Assembly (NCBI GenBank): GCA_003245525.1
Contig: QKCY01000303.1
Location: forward strand, 1 to 36,077
Reading direction: 5' to 3'
From: Victivallales bacterium
GTDB taxonomy: Bacteria; Verrucomicrobiota; Lentisphaeria; Oligosphaerales; Lenti-02
Length of the DNA: 36,077 nt
Shown: in pieces, positions 26,161 through 33,120 of the stretch
Position numbering within the stretch: the first letter of the stretch is position 1
How the letters are laid out: each line of letters begins with the position of its first letter
Translations under genes and position numbers: made by a program
The notes under the pieces: model-generated
What the model was told of the DNA's origin: nothing
The model's input: the letters and a program-made list of their open reading frames with translations, nothing else
The model's database searches: none

Positions 26161-27030
26161 ATGATGATGAGAAGAGGCAAGCAGATCGTCGCCATCCTGG
26201 CTCTGGCCACCTGTCTAGCGGGCGCGGTTCGGGCCGACCAGGCCGATTTTGTCAACAACTTCCTCGTGCATAGCGAGCTCTATGTGTGGAATCGCTTTGC
26301 CGACTTCCTCGAGATCAACCGCGCTGGCTTGGCCGTTGGTCCCGCCATTGGTGCCGAAATCGCGTTCACCGAGTACGCTCAGATCGGTGCCTATGCGGCC
26401 AACGAGCACGGTGTCACCTTCCCCCTCGCCTTCCCCAGCCCGACCGGCGTGCTGATCACCGCTCCCCTCTGGACCGTTCCGTACCTCGAGGGCGAGAACA
26501 TCTTCACGGGCCATGTCGGCACCTACAAGACCGCGTGTTTCGGCCCCCGTCGGCGGGAATCCAGCATCGCCAACGAAGTTCGCTTCGAGCGGCAGAAGTG
26601 GGATCTCCGCATCCAGGTCGGGGCTGGTCTGGTGCATGGCTACTACGCCTTCGACCCCCTCGAAGCCTATGACTTCCTGGCGGGCGTTTTCACCCTCGAT
26701 CCCAAGAACGACGACGAGAAGCTCGACCCCACCATGATCCGCAAGCCGGGTCGCCAGTTGGGCCGTGGCTTTGCCAACTTCTTCGGCGGCGTCGTCGAGA
26801 TTCCCCTGAGCATGATCCAGGTCACCCGGGAACAGGGCGACTTCGCCGGGGCCACCACGGGTGTCACCCAGGGCGTCTGGCGCTTCGTCCTCCGCGAAGG
26901 GGTTGGCGTCATGGAGATCGTCACCTTCCCCATGGGCTGGGAGAATATCATCGAGCCTGAGTATCCCATGCAGCCGACCCGGTCCGCCGACTGGCGTGTG
27001 CTGCGTCCCGAGTTCCGCGACCGGCTCTAG
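26161..27030 (+). CDS. Exosortase system-associated protein, TIGR04073 family-like
   Basis: The start at 26161 (ATGATGATG) gives a signal peptide, MMMRRGKQIVAILALATCLAGAVRA, and has AAAGG upstream; the track start at 26074 overlaps the promoter. The product is 289 residues. Residues after about 195 carry GRQLGRGFANFFGGVVEIP and REGVGVMEIVTFP, which I recognise as the core of TIGR04073, a family found in PVC genomes that encode exosortase. The N-terminal half is an extra domain, with repeated Gly/Ala-rich beta segments (GLAVGPAIGAEIAF) suggesting an envelope or outer-membrane location. The molecular role of the family is unknown. No exosortase or PEP-CTERM protein is encoded here, but the two exosortase-hydrolase-like genes at 2723-5812 fit the same system. 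The family call is from memory. Confidence 0.82.
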   Translation: MMMRRGKQIVAILALATCLAGAVRADQADFVNNFLVHSELYVWNRFADFLEINRAGLAVGPAIGAEIAFTEYAQIGAYAANEHGVTFPLAFPSPTGVLITAPLWTVPYLEGENIFTGHVGTYKTACFGPRRRESSIANEVRFERQKWDLRIQVGAGLVHGYYAFDPLEAYDFLAGVFTLDPKNDDEKLDPTMIRKPGRQLGRGFANFFGGVVEIPLSMIQVTREQGDFAGATTGVTQGVWRFVLREGVGVMEIVTFPMGWENIIEPEYPMQPTRSADWRVLRPEFRDRL

Positions 27031-27061
27031 CCTCGACGCCCAATCTGGACTATTCTTCGAC

Positions 27062-27093
27062 CGGGGCCTCTCCTGACCAAAGGGAAGGCCCCG
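27062..27093 (+). terminator. Terminator of the TIGR04073-like gene
   Basis: Two 12-nt arms beginning CGGGGCC and ending GGCCCCG pair with one G-U and one mismatch around an 8-nt loop, 31 nt after the stop at 27030. CTTCATT follows, a weak U-rich tail. Confidence 0.65.
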
Positions 27094-27136
27094 CTTCATT
27101 GGGGCGGATCACTCCCCGGCGGTACGGCAGCAGCCC

Positions 27137-27907
27137 GTGAAAGACATCCTCACAGACGAACGGTTGTTCTATCAGAGACCCGGTCTTGGGGTGGTCAGAC
27201 ACCTCGGCATTGTGCTCGCGGCCCTGTTCCTTACGGCGGCGACCATCTTCCTGATTCCCCTCTCCGACGCCCTCACCGCCAAGCCGACGGAGCCCCTTGA
27301 GCTCCAGACCGTCTCCACCACCTCCTGGCGGCCACCGCCACCACCGCCGCCCCGGCAGTTGCCCAAGCCACCGCCCCCGAACCAGCCCCCCCGCCCCGTC
27401 GAGGCCAAGGCCAAGCCCAAACTCACGCCGCGGCCGACCGAGCCCCCCCGGCCCACGGCGCGGCTTCCGCTCCGCATCGATTTCGATACGCCGAAGTTCG
27501 AGGCCGACTTTGCCCTCAGCTTCACGGTCGATCCCAACGCGACCCTGATCCCCGAGGCGACGGAAGCGCCACCTGGCGAACCCGGCCCTCCCGCCGCTCC
27601 CCCGGAGAAGGACACCTACGAGACCAGCGAGCTCGACCAGAACCCCGTTCCCATCTCCCGTCCCCATCCCGTTTTCCCCTATTACGCGCGACGGCGCGGA
27701 ATCGAAGGGTATGTTGATGTCCGCTTCACGGTGAGTGCCGACGGCACGGTCGAGGGTGCCGAGACGCTGGCGGCCCAGCCGACCGGCGTCTTCGAGAGCG
27801 AGGCCCTGCGGGCCATCCGCCGTTGGCGTTTCAAGCCTGGTATCCGCAACGGCAACGCCGTTGCCGCCAGGATGCAGATCCGGATTCGCTTCACTCTGGA
27901 CCAATGA
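27137..27907 (+). CDS. tonB: Energy transducer TonB
   Basis: TonB spans the periplasm and passes energy from the inner membrane to outer-membrane receptors for uptake of bulky substrates. The 256-residue product starts at GTG with weak ribosome-site support. It has one N-terminal membrane helix (about 22-44), a Pro/Lys-rich linker (WRPPPPPPPRQLPKPPPP), and a C-terminal TonB domain with the typical YYARRRGIEGYVDVRFTV and RAIRRWRFKPG motifs. The usual ExbB and ExbD partners are not in this window, so it must use ones encoded elsewhere. It overlaps the downstream TPR gene by 4 nt (ATGA), showing coupled translation. In a glycan-degrading region it plausibly powers TonB-dependent oligosaccharide import, but no receptor gene is nearby. 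Confidence 0.92.
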   Translation: MKDILTDERLFYQRPGLGVVRHLGIVLAALFLTAATIFLIPLSDALTAKPTEPLELQTVSTTSWRPPPPPPPRQLPKPPPPNQPPRPVEAKAKPKLTPRPTEPPRPTARLPLRIDFDTPKFEADFALSFTVDPNATLIPEATEAPPGEPGPPAAPPEKDTYETSELDQNPVPISRPHPVFPYYARRRGIEGYVDVRFTVSADGTVEGAETLAAQPTGVFESEALRAIRRWRFKPGIRNGNAVAARMQIRIRFTLDQ

Positions 27908-29193
27908 TGCGCTTTTGCCACTGCCTGCTGCTCTTGCTCCCGCTCTGCCTCGGGGCTGCCGACGCGGTACCCACCATTCCGGCGGGCAGGGACACCGAAC
28001 CCTCGCTCAGCGAAGCCGAGGCCCAGATCATCGCCCAGGCCACCGAACTGGGCAAGACCAATGCCGCCGAAGCCGCCACCCAGTTGCGGACCAGCGAGAC
28101 GGCGGATACCAGCGCCGCCATCGAGTTCGCCGAAGCGGTCTACTGGGCGGAAGCCCATCAGCCCGGCGAAGCCCGCGACGCCCTTGGCCGGGCTCTGGCC
28201 AAGTACCCTCGCTTCCACCGGGCCCGGATGAATCTGGCCAAGCTCCTGATGGAACAGGAGGACTATGCCGACGCCTCGCGCCAACTGCGCGCCCTCCTGT
28301 CCTCCGACGCCCCCGACCGGGCCGAGGCGTGGCGCCTGCTGGCCTATACCTTGCGCGAACAGCAGCTCCTCCCCGCCGCCGAAGCCGCCTACCGGGAAGC
28401 CATGGCGTTCTATCCCGAGGACCGCGCCCTGCGGCTTGGCCTGCTCAGTTGCCTGATCGAGCAGGACCGCTATGCGGAGGCCGTCCCTTGGGCTCGCCAG
28501 GAGCTTGCCATCGAGCCCGACAAACGCGAGTTCTGGGGCCTCCTGGCCAACGCCGAACTGGCCGCCGACCAACGCGAGCGCGCCCTCCGGTTGCTGGAGT
28601 GCGCCCACCGCCTGGGAGCCGCCGACCCCGCCATGCTCGCCGTCCTGGGCGATCTCTATCTGGACCAGGAACTGCCGGAACCCGCCCTGGCCTGCTACCG
28701 GGAAGCCGCCCTGCTCGACCATGCCCCCGTCGGCCGTCTCCTGGCCGGTTTCGAGGCCCTGGTCCTGAGCCGCAACCTGGCGGAGGCCAGCCGGCTCGAT
28801 GAAGTCCTGGCCGAGCGCCAAGACCAGTACACGCCCGGCCAGCGCCTGCGCTACCGCGCCCTCCGCGCCGCCCTCGCCGCCGCCGCCGGACGGACCGACG
28901 ACGCCATCCGCGCCTACCGCCAGGTGCTGGACGAAGACCCCATCCAGGGCGAGGCCCTTCTCGCCCTCGGCGACCTCCTGCTCGGGCAGGACCCCGACGA
29001 AGCCCGCGAGCTTCTCCTCCGCGCCGCCCGCCTCGACCGCTACCAGATCCGAGCCTGGACCGCCCTGGCCCGGCTGGCGGTCGAGCAGGGAGACATGGCT
29101 GCCGCCGCCAACTGGGTCCAGCGGGCCCTCGCCCGCAAGGCCGATCCCGCCCTGGAGCGGTACCTGGCCCAGATCCGCGCCGCCATGCCCTGA
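27904..29193 (+). CDS. Secreted TPR-repeat protein
   Basis: The start overlaps the tonB stop (ATGATG at 27904/27907); the earlier track start lies inside tonB. The 429-residue product has a signal peptide (MMRFCHCLLLLLPLCLGAADA), possibly periplasmic. The rest is a run of helical pairs with TPR-type spacing (for example EARDALGRALAKYPRFHRARMN and AAEAAYREAMAFYPEDRALR), about nine or ten repeats, very rich in Ala, Leu and Arg. Such proteins are scaffolds, and in PVC and Bacteroidota genomes they often follow tonB genes, perhaps organising envelope complexes. The last codons and stop lie inside the first unit of the downstream repeat array, which is odd and suggests the repeat copied the end of this gene or that the gene ends in a repeat element. 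Confidence 0.88.
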   Translation: MMRFCHCLLLLLPLCLGAADAVPTIPAGRDTEPSLSEAEAQIIAQATELGKTNAAEAATQLRTSETADTSAAIEFAEAVYWAEAHQPGEARDALGRALAKYPRFHRARMNLAKLLMEQEDYADASRQLRALLSSDAPDRAEAWRLLAYTLREQQLLPAAEAAYREAMAFYPEDRALRLGLLSCLIEQDRYAEAVPWARQELAIEPDKREFWGLLANAELAADQRERALRLLECAHRLGAADPAMLAVLGDLYLDQELPEPALACYREAALLDHAPVGRLLAGFEALVLSRNLAEASRLDEVLAERQDQYTPGQRLRYRALRAALAAAAGRTDDAIRAYRQVLDEDPIQGEALLALGDLLLGQDPDEARELLLRAARLDRYQIRAWTALARLAVEQGDMAAAANWVQRALARKADPALERYLAQIRAAMP

Positions 29194-29510
29194 CAGCAGC
29201 GGCGGGGCTCCCGGAAGTGGACGAAGTGGACGCGGATTGACCACCCGCACCGCCATGCCCTGACCTAACGGCGGGGTTCCCGGAAGTGGACAATGTGGAC
29301 AATGTGGACGCGGTGGACGAAGTGGACAGGGCTTGACCACCCGCGCCGCCATGCCCTGACAGCAGCGGCGGGGCTCCCGGAAGTGGACAATGTGGACGCG
29401 GATTGACCACCCGCGCCGCCATGCCCTGACAACAGCGGCGGGGCTCCCGGAAGTGGACAATGTGGACGCGGTGGACGCGGTGGACGAGGCTTGACCACCC
29501 CGGCATTGCG
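29175..29510 (+). repeat. Four tandem units with internal GTGGACNNN 9-mers
   Basis: Units start near 29175, 29245, 29341 and 29411, giving lengths of 70, 96, 70 and about 95 bp. Each holds a conserved block (CCGCCATGCCCTGAC, GGCGGGG, CCCGGAAGTGGAC), then two to five 9-mers of form GTGGACNNN, then TTGACCACCC. Lengths differ by whole 9-mers (unit two has three more than unit one). The first unit includes the stop codon of the TPR gene. No credible coding frame spans it. Confidence 0.9.
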
Positions 29511-29567
29511 GCGCACCCCGCACCGCTCCCACCCTGCTCTAGTCCGGGCTTCTTCCCCTGCATTCCT

Positions 29568-29612
29568 CCCATCCGTCCCATAAGTCCCATCCGTCCCATT
29601 GGTCCCATTCCC
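29568..29612. repeat. 9-bp array with CCCATNNGT period
   Basis: CCCAT recurs at exactly 9-bp steps (29568, 29577, 29586, 29595, 29604), forming five units such as CCCATCCGT and CCCATAAGT. It resembles the reverse complement of the upstream GTGGACNNN array in its GTCC core, so the two may be related intergenic repeats in opposite orientation. Confidence 0.8.
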
Positions 29613-29679
29613 CTCTCCCAGCCCGCAACTCCCCTGCCACCAGCGAGAAGCGTTCTGGAGAAACTTGCGGAACCCACGC

Positions 29680-29708
29680 TTGACAAGCTCTCCGACAACA
29701 GGCATAAT
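29680..29708 (+). promoter_or_regulatory. Sigma70-type promoter of the GntR gene
   Basis: A consensus TTGACA and a CATAAT are exactly 17 nt apart, 50 nt before the GTG start at 29758. This is the best promoter in the window. The GntR-type palindrome lies directly downstream of the -10, a normal place for autoregulation. Confidence 0.8.
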
Positions 29709-29715
29709 GCATCAT

Positions 29716-29741
29716 GGTTGATGTGGTTAACCAGGTAAACC
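29716..29741. promoter_or_regulatory. Palindromic operator candidate for GntR regulator
   Basis: A 26-bp imperfect palindrome centres on the perfect 10-mer TGGTTAACCA, with GGTT and AACC at the outer ends (10 of 13 half-site positions match). FadR-type GntR regulators often bind TGGT-N-ACCA-like sites. It begins 8 bp past the -10 of the promoter, so bound regulator would block its own transcription. Confidence 0.65.
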
Positions 29742-29757
29742 ATAGAGGAAAAGCCCC

Positions 29758-30402
29758 GTGCCCAATCCGGACGACACTCAGCAACTCCAAGTCTACGACG
29801 CCTTGCGCGCCCTGATCCTGGGCAACGAGTTCGAGCCCGAGGAACGGATCTCCGAACGGGCCCTGTGCGAGCGGTTGGGGGCAACGCGGGGACCGGTTCG
29901 CGAAAGCCTGATTCGTCTGGAGGGGGAAGGACTGATCCGGAAGACTCCCGCCCATGCCTACTATGTGGAGCATTTCACGCTCCAGGACAAGCACGACGTC
30001 TACGCCGTGCGCCTGGCTCTGGAGCGGCTCGCCGTACGCAAGGCCGCGCTGGCTGGCGCCCTGGAAGACAAGATCGCCCTGGCGGTCATCTGCGAGGAGG
30101 AACGCCAGGCCTTTGCCAGCGGCGACGAGCCCGCCCGCTTCCATTGCGACCAGCTCTTCCACCAGCGGCTGGTGCGCGCCTCCGGCAGCCGCATCCTGAA
30201 ACGGATCTTCGAGATGGTCACCCTGCCGGTGCTCGCCGCCAAGACCGTCGTCCGGGAGAAGACCGAGCGTACCATGACCCAGCACGAAGCGATCTGCGCT
30301 GCCGTCCGCGCCGGAGACGCCGACGAAGCCGAGCGCCTGATCGGGATCCACTTGGAGCCGGGAACCCGGTTCCAGGACGAGGAGGACGACACGGGACGGT
30401 AG
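29758..30402 (+). CDS. GntR/FadR-family transcriptional regulator (FCD domain)
   Basis: The 214-residue product starts at GTG 29758 with GAGGAAAA upstream. Residues about 8-75 are a winged helix ([39 protein letters not shown] shows the GntR pattern). Residues about 80-205 are an all-helical FCD ligand domain. Likely metal-binding residues are Asp and His in DQLFHQ, His in TQHEAI and His in GIHLEP, so the effector is probably a sugar acid or carboxylate held through a metal. Promoter and palindrome just upstream suggest autoregulation. The next genes, a pseudopilin and a secreted sialidase-fold protein, follow on the same strand beyond a terminator, so they are the likely targets, perhaps responding to a sialic-acid-type or uronate signal. 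The effector is inferred only. Confidence 0.92.
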   Translation: MPNPDDTQQLQVYDALRALILGNEFEPEERISERALCERLGATRGPVRESLIRLEGEGLIRKTPAHAYYVEHFTLQDKHDVYAVRLALERLAVRKAALAGALEDKIALAVICEEERQAFASGDEPARFHCDQLFHQRLVRASGSRILKRIFEMVTLPVLAAKTVVREKTERTMTQHEAICAAVRAGDADEAERLIGIHLEPGTRFQDEEDDTGR

Positions 30403-30464
30403 CGGACCACGCCCTGCCCCTGACGGGAAAGGCAAGGCGGGTGGACGAACGAAGCGTGAATGGT

Positions 30465-30486
30465 GGGTGCCACACTTCCGGCACCC
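30465..30486 (+). terminator. Terminator hairpin after the GntR gene
   Basis: GGGTGCC and GGCACCC form a perfect 7-bp stem with an 8-nt loop, 62 nt past the GntR stop, followed by CTTAA. It separates the regulator from the pseudopilin gene, at least partly. Confidence 0.6.
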
Positions 30487-30547
30487 CTTAACGGAATGCC
30501 CAGAAACGGCTGCTCGCAGCCACGGACGAGGAAACGAGGAACTGGCC

Positions 30548-31261
30548 ATGAACCATCACCGTCGCTTCACCCTGATTGAACTGCTGGTTGTGATCGCCAT
30601 CATCGCCATCCTGGCCAGCATGCTTCTGCCCGCCCTCTCCCAGGCCCGCGAAAAGGCGCGCCAGGCAAGCTGCATGAACAACCTCAAGCAGCATGGTCTG
30701 GGAACGCTCATGTACGCCGACGACCATACCGAGACCATGCCCTGCGCCGTCGTGCTGGATGCTGGCTCGCCGGGCTATGTCTACGGCAACCGGCGCTATC
30801 CCCAGGAACAGATCCTGCCCTATGTCACCGACCGCAACGTCATGACCTGTCCCTCCGACTCGGCCCCCTACTACAGCGGCGGCGGGGGGGCCACCACGCC
30901 GTATCTCAAGGTCTCCTATGGCTATAATGTGAACCCCTTGGAGAACGAGACCCCCTCGAGTCTAGTCACCGTCGGCATGTGCGGACGCAAGATGGCCCTT
31001 ATGCGGCAGCCGTCGGGCAAGGTCATGTGGACGGATACCGAATCCATCTTCGCCAGCGCCGTCCGCTCCCTGTCCCCCCTGACGGGCGACGCGAACGGGT
31101 TTGGCGACGACGTGGACAAGGCGGCCTACAACTTCCACGGCGGGAAACTCCAGGTCACCTGGCTCGATGGCCATGTGAGCCGCGAAACAGCCGGACGCAC
31201 CGTTGCCCCCTGGTCCAACTTCGTCACCGGACAGACCAAGTGGGAAGTGGATAACGACTAG
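30548..31261 (+). CDS. Type II/IV pseudopilin-like protein (prepilin N-methylation motif)
   Basis: ATG at 30548 with GAGGAA upstream gives a 237-residue protein; the track start at 30467 adds a non-conserved tail that crosses the terminator. The N-terminus is a classic class III prepilin signal: a short basic leader, [13 protein letters not shown] with Glu at +5, and a long hydrophobic helix. The next part ([23 protein letters not shown]) and the WLDGHVS motif near the C-terminus define the H-X9-DG type of protein that PVC bacteria encode in very large numbers. It should be cleaved by prepilin peptidase and sit in the inner membrane or a pseudopilus. The sialidase-fold gene follows 21 nt later, so the two form one operon. 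Its role in glycan use is unknown. Confidence 0.93.
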   Translation: MNHHRRFTLIELLVVIAIIAILASMLLPALSQAREKARQASCMNNLKQHGLGTLMYADDHTETMPCAVVLDAGSPGYVYGNRRYPQEQILPYVTDRNVMTCPSDSAPYYSGGGGATTPYLKVSYGYNVNPLENETPSSLVTVGMCGRKMALMRQPSGKVMWTDTESIFASAVRSLSPLTGDANGFGDDVDKAAYNFHGGKLQVTWLDGHVSRETAGRTVAPWSNFVTGQTKWEVDND

Positions 31262-31282
31262 AGCGCGAGCCCGAGAGGCACC

Positions 31283-32938
31283 GTGAAGCACTCCATCTCC
31301 ACCTGTCTCGGCATCCTGGCCTCCCTGGCCGTCCTCCACGGCGCGGAAACCGTCCTGGTACACGATGGGATGCCACAGGCCGTCTCGCCCAAATCCGTCG
31401 GCTGGCAGACTGCGGACGGCTGGCTGGAAGCCACCGGCAAGGAGGCCAAGTTGGTGGCCGGAGTGGGCATCGGCCCCGGCGATTTCGCGCTCCGGACCCG
31501 GATGGAGATCCGTCACTTGGCCCGGAGCGCGGCGGTCTTCTGGCTGCGCGACAGCTACTTCGGCTTCGAAGGCGGGCACGGCAAGGTGTTCCTGACCGGC
31601 CCGCTCTTTGGCGACGCCCACGGCACCTCCATTGGGGAACCCGCCGATTTCCTCAAGGACGGTGTCCCCTTCGACTTTCTGGTGGCGCGAACCGGGAGCA
31701 AGTTGCGGATTGCCATCGATGGCAAAACCGTCTGGGAGCAGGAGGTCGGCACGGACCCGCTTGGCCCCTTCGGCTTCCAGCCTTGGCGCGCCACCATGCG
31801 CATCCGCGAATGCGTCGCCGACGGCAGTGTGGCCCCCCGCTTCATAGCTTGGAAACCCCCAGTCCGGATCATTGAGGAACACGGCATGAGAAAGATCGTC
31901 CTTCTTCCCCCCGGTCCCGAGAATCCCCGCAACAGCGAAGGGGACTTCGTCCAACTGCGCGACGGACGGCTGCTCTTCGTCTACACCCATTTCGTCGGGG
32001 GGCGCAGCGACCACGCCAAGGCCTACCTCGCCGGTCGCTATTCCAGCGATGGCGGTGCCACCTGGACGGAAGAGGATGTCACCATCCTGCCCAACGAAGG
32101 GGGCATGAACATCATGTCCGTCTCCCTCCTGCGGCTCGCGGATGGGCGGATCGCCCTCTTCTATCTGCGCAAGGACGCTCTGGATGACTGCCGTCCCGTG
32201 GTCCGCTTCTCCACCGACGAGGCCCAGACCTGGAGCGAGTCCACGGTGGTAATCCCCGACGCCGAACGGGGGTACTACGTGCTGAACAACAGTCGGGTGG
32301 TACAGCTCGGCAATGGCCGCCTGCTGGCTCCCGTTGCGCTGCATAACCGGCCCGGCTGGGAGAAAGCCGACTGGTCGGGCGAAGTGGCCTGCTACCGTTC
32401 GGACGATGCCGGTGCCACCTGGCAGTGCAGTGCCGCCTGGCAGCAGGCCCGCTCCCCCGAAGGCAAGCGGTTCAGCGCCCAGGAGCCAGCCGTGGTCGAA
32501 CTGAAGGACGGCCGGGTGATGATGCTGGTCCGCAGCAATGCGGGCGTGCAGTTCCTCTCCTTCTCGGCGGACAAGGGGGAGAGCTGGAGCCCGTTGGCGA
32601 TGTCGAACATATCCTCGCCCCAGTCTCCTGCGTCCATCAAGCGCATTCCGGGTACGGGCGACCTGTTGCTGGTCTGGAACGACCACACGGGCGTGCCCCC
32701 GGAGCGGGCCGATCTTCGCACCCCCTTCAACGCGGCCATCTCCCGCGACGAAGGCCAAACCTGGATCAACGTGCGGACCATCGAGGACGATCCCGACGGC
32801 TGGTACTGCTACACCGCCATCGCCTTCGCCGGCGATCACGTCCTGCTCGGCCATTGCAGCGGCAAGCGCAACCAAGCCCTGGCCACCACCCAGGTCACCC
32901 GTTTCCCCGTCTCCTGGCTTTACGAGCAGGCTGAGTAA
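31283..32938 (+). CDS. Secreted two-domain sialidase-fold protein (paralogue)
   Basis: GTG at 31283 follows GAGAGG and gives a signal peptide (MKHSISTCLGILASLAVLHGA); the product has 551 residues. Residues about 20-190 are a concanavalin-like domain (FGFEGGHGKVFLTG, GVPFDFLVARTGSKL) matching that of the protein at 15333-16952. The remainder is a BNR propeller with Asp boxes SSDGGATW, STDEAQTW, SDDAGATW, SADKGESW and SRDEGQTW. It is probably an extracellular exo-glycosidase of the sialidase superfamily. The gene lies 21 nt after the pseudopilin gene and downstream of the GntR regulator, so it is probably induced by the product of its own activity. Active-site Arg triad not assigned by eye. Confidence 0.88.
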   Translation: MKHSISTCLGILASLAVLHGAETVLVHDGMPQAVSPKSVGWQTADGWLEATGKEAKLVAGVGIGPGDFALRTRMEIRHLARSAAVFWLRDSYFGFEGGHGKVFLTGPLFGDAHGTSIGEPADFLKDGVPFDFLVARTGSKLRIAIDGKTVWEQEVGTDPLGPFGFQPWRATMRIRECVADGSVAPRFIAWKPPVRIIEEHGMRKIVLLPPGPENPRNSEGDFVQLRDGRLLFVYTHFVGGRSDHAKAYLAGRYSSDGGATWTEEDVTILPNEGGMNIMSVSLLRLADGRIALFYLRKDALDDCRPVVRFSTDEAQTWSESTVVIPDAERGYYVLNNSRVVQLGNGRLLAPVALHNRPGWEKADWSGEVACYRSDDAGATWQCSAAWQQARSPEGKRFSAQEPAVVELKDGRVMMLVRSNAGVQFLSFSADKGESWSPLAMSNISSPQSPASIKRIPGTGDLLLVWNDHTGVPPERADLRTPFNAAISRDEGQTWINVRTIEDDPDGWYCYTAIAFAGDHVLLGHCSGKRNQALATTQVTRFPVSWLYEQAE

Positions 32939-32960
32939 GGCAGTGGGCAAGAACTGGACA

Positions 32961-32998
32961 GGTACCTACACTGGAAAGGTGCCCCCAGGTAAGCCTGG
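32961..32998 (+). terminator. Two small hairpins after the sialidase-fold gene
   Basis: GGTACC pairs with GGTGCC (one G-U) and, directly after, CCAGG-TAAG-CCTGG forms a second 5-bp stem, 23-60 nt past the stop at 32938. Together they may end the transcript. From here to 33120 I see no gene; this short gap marks the change to lower GC. Confidence 0.4.
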
Positions 32999-33120
32999 AT
33001 GCCAAACAGACCCCAGCCGCACGTGACTCATCTACTGCGGTTGTCCCGTCATTGAGCACCGCCGGCCGCCTCGGCTCCTTCTGCGCGCTGGTTGGCGAGG
33101 TGGAAGGCCAGGAACTGGGG

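Noticed and set aside
29175-29510. CRISPR array
   Set aside because: Units lack unique spacers between identical repeats; variation is in 9-mer copy number, and no cas gene is near.
27682-29884. Minus-strand ORFs of 616 and 479 codons with VHSVH- and GRMG-like peptides
   Set aside because: They are translations of the 9-bp repeat arrays joined to the shadow of the TPR gene.
30962-32950. Minus-strand ORF of 662 codons
   Set aside because: Antisense shadow of the pseudopilin and sialidase-fold genes.
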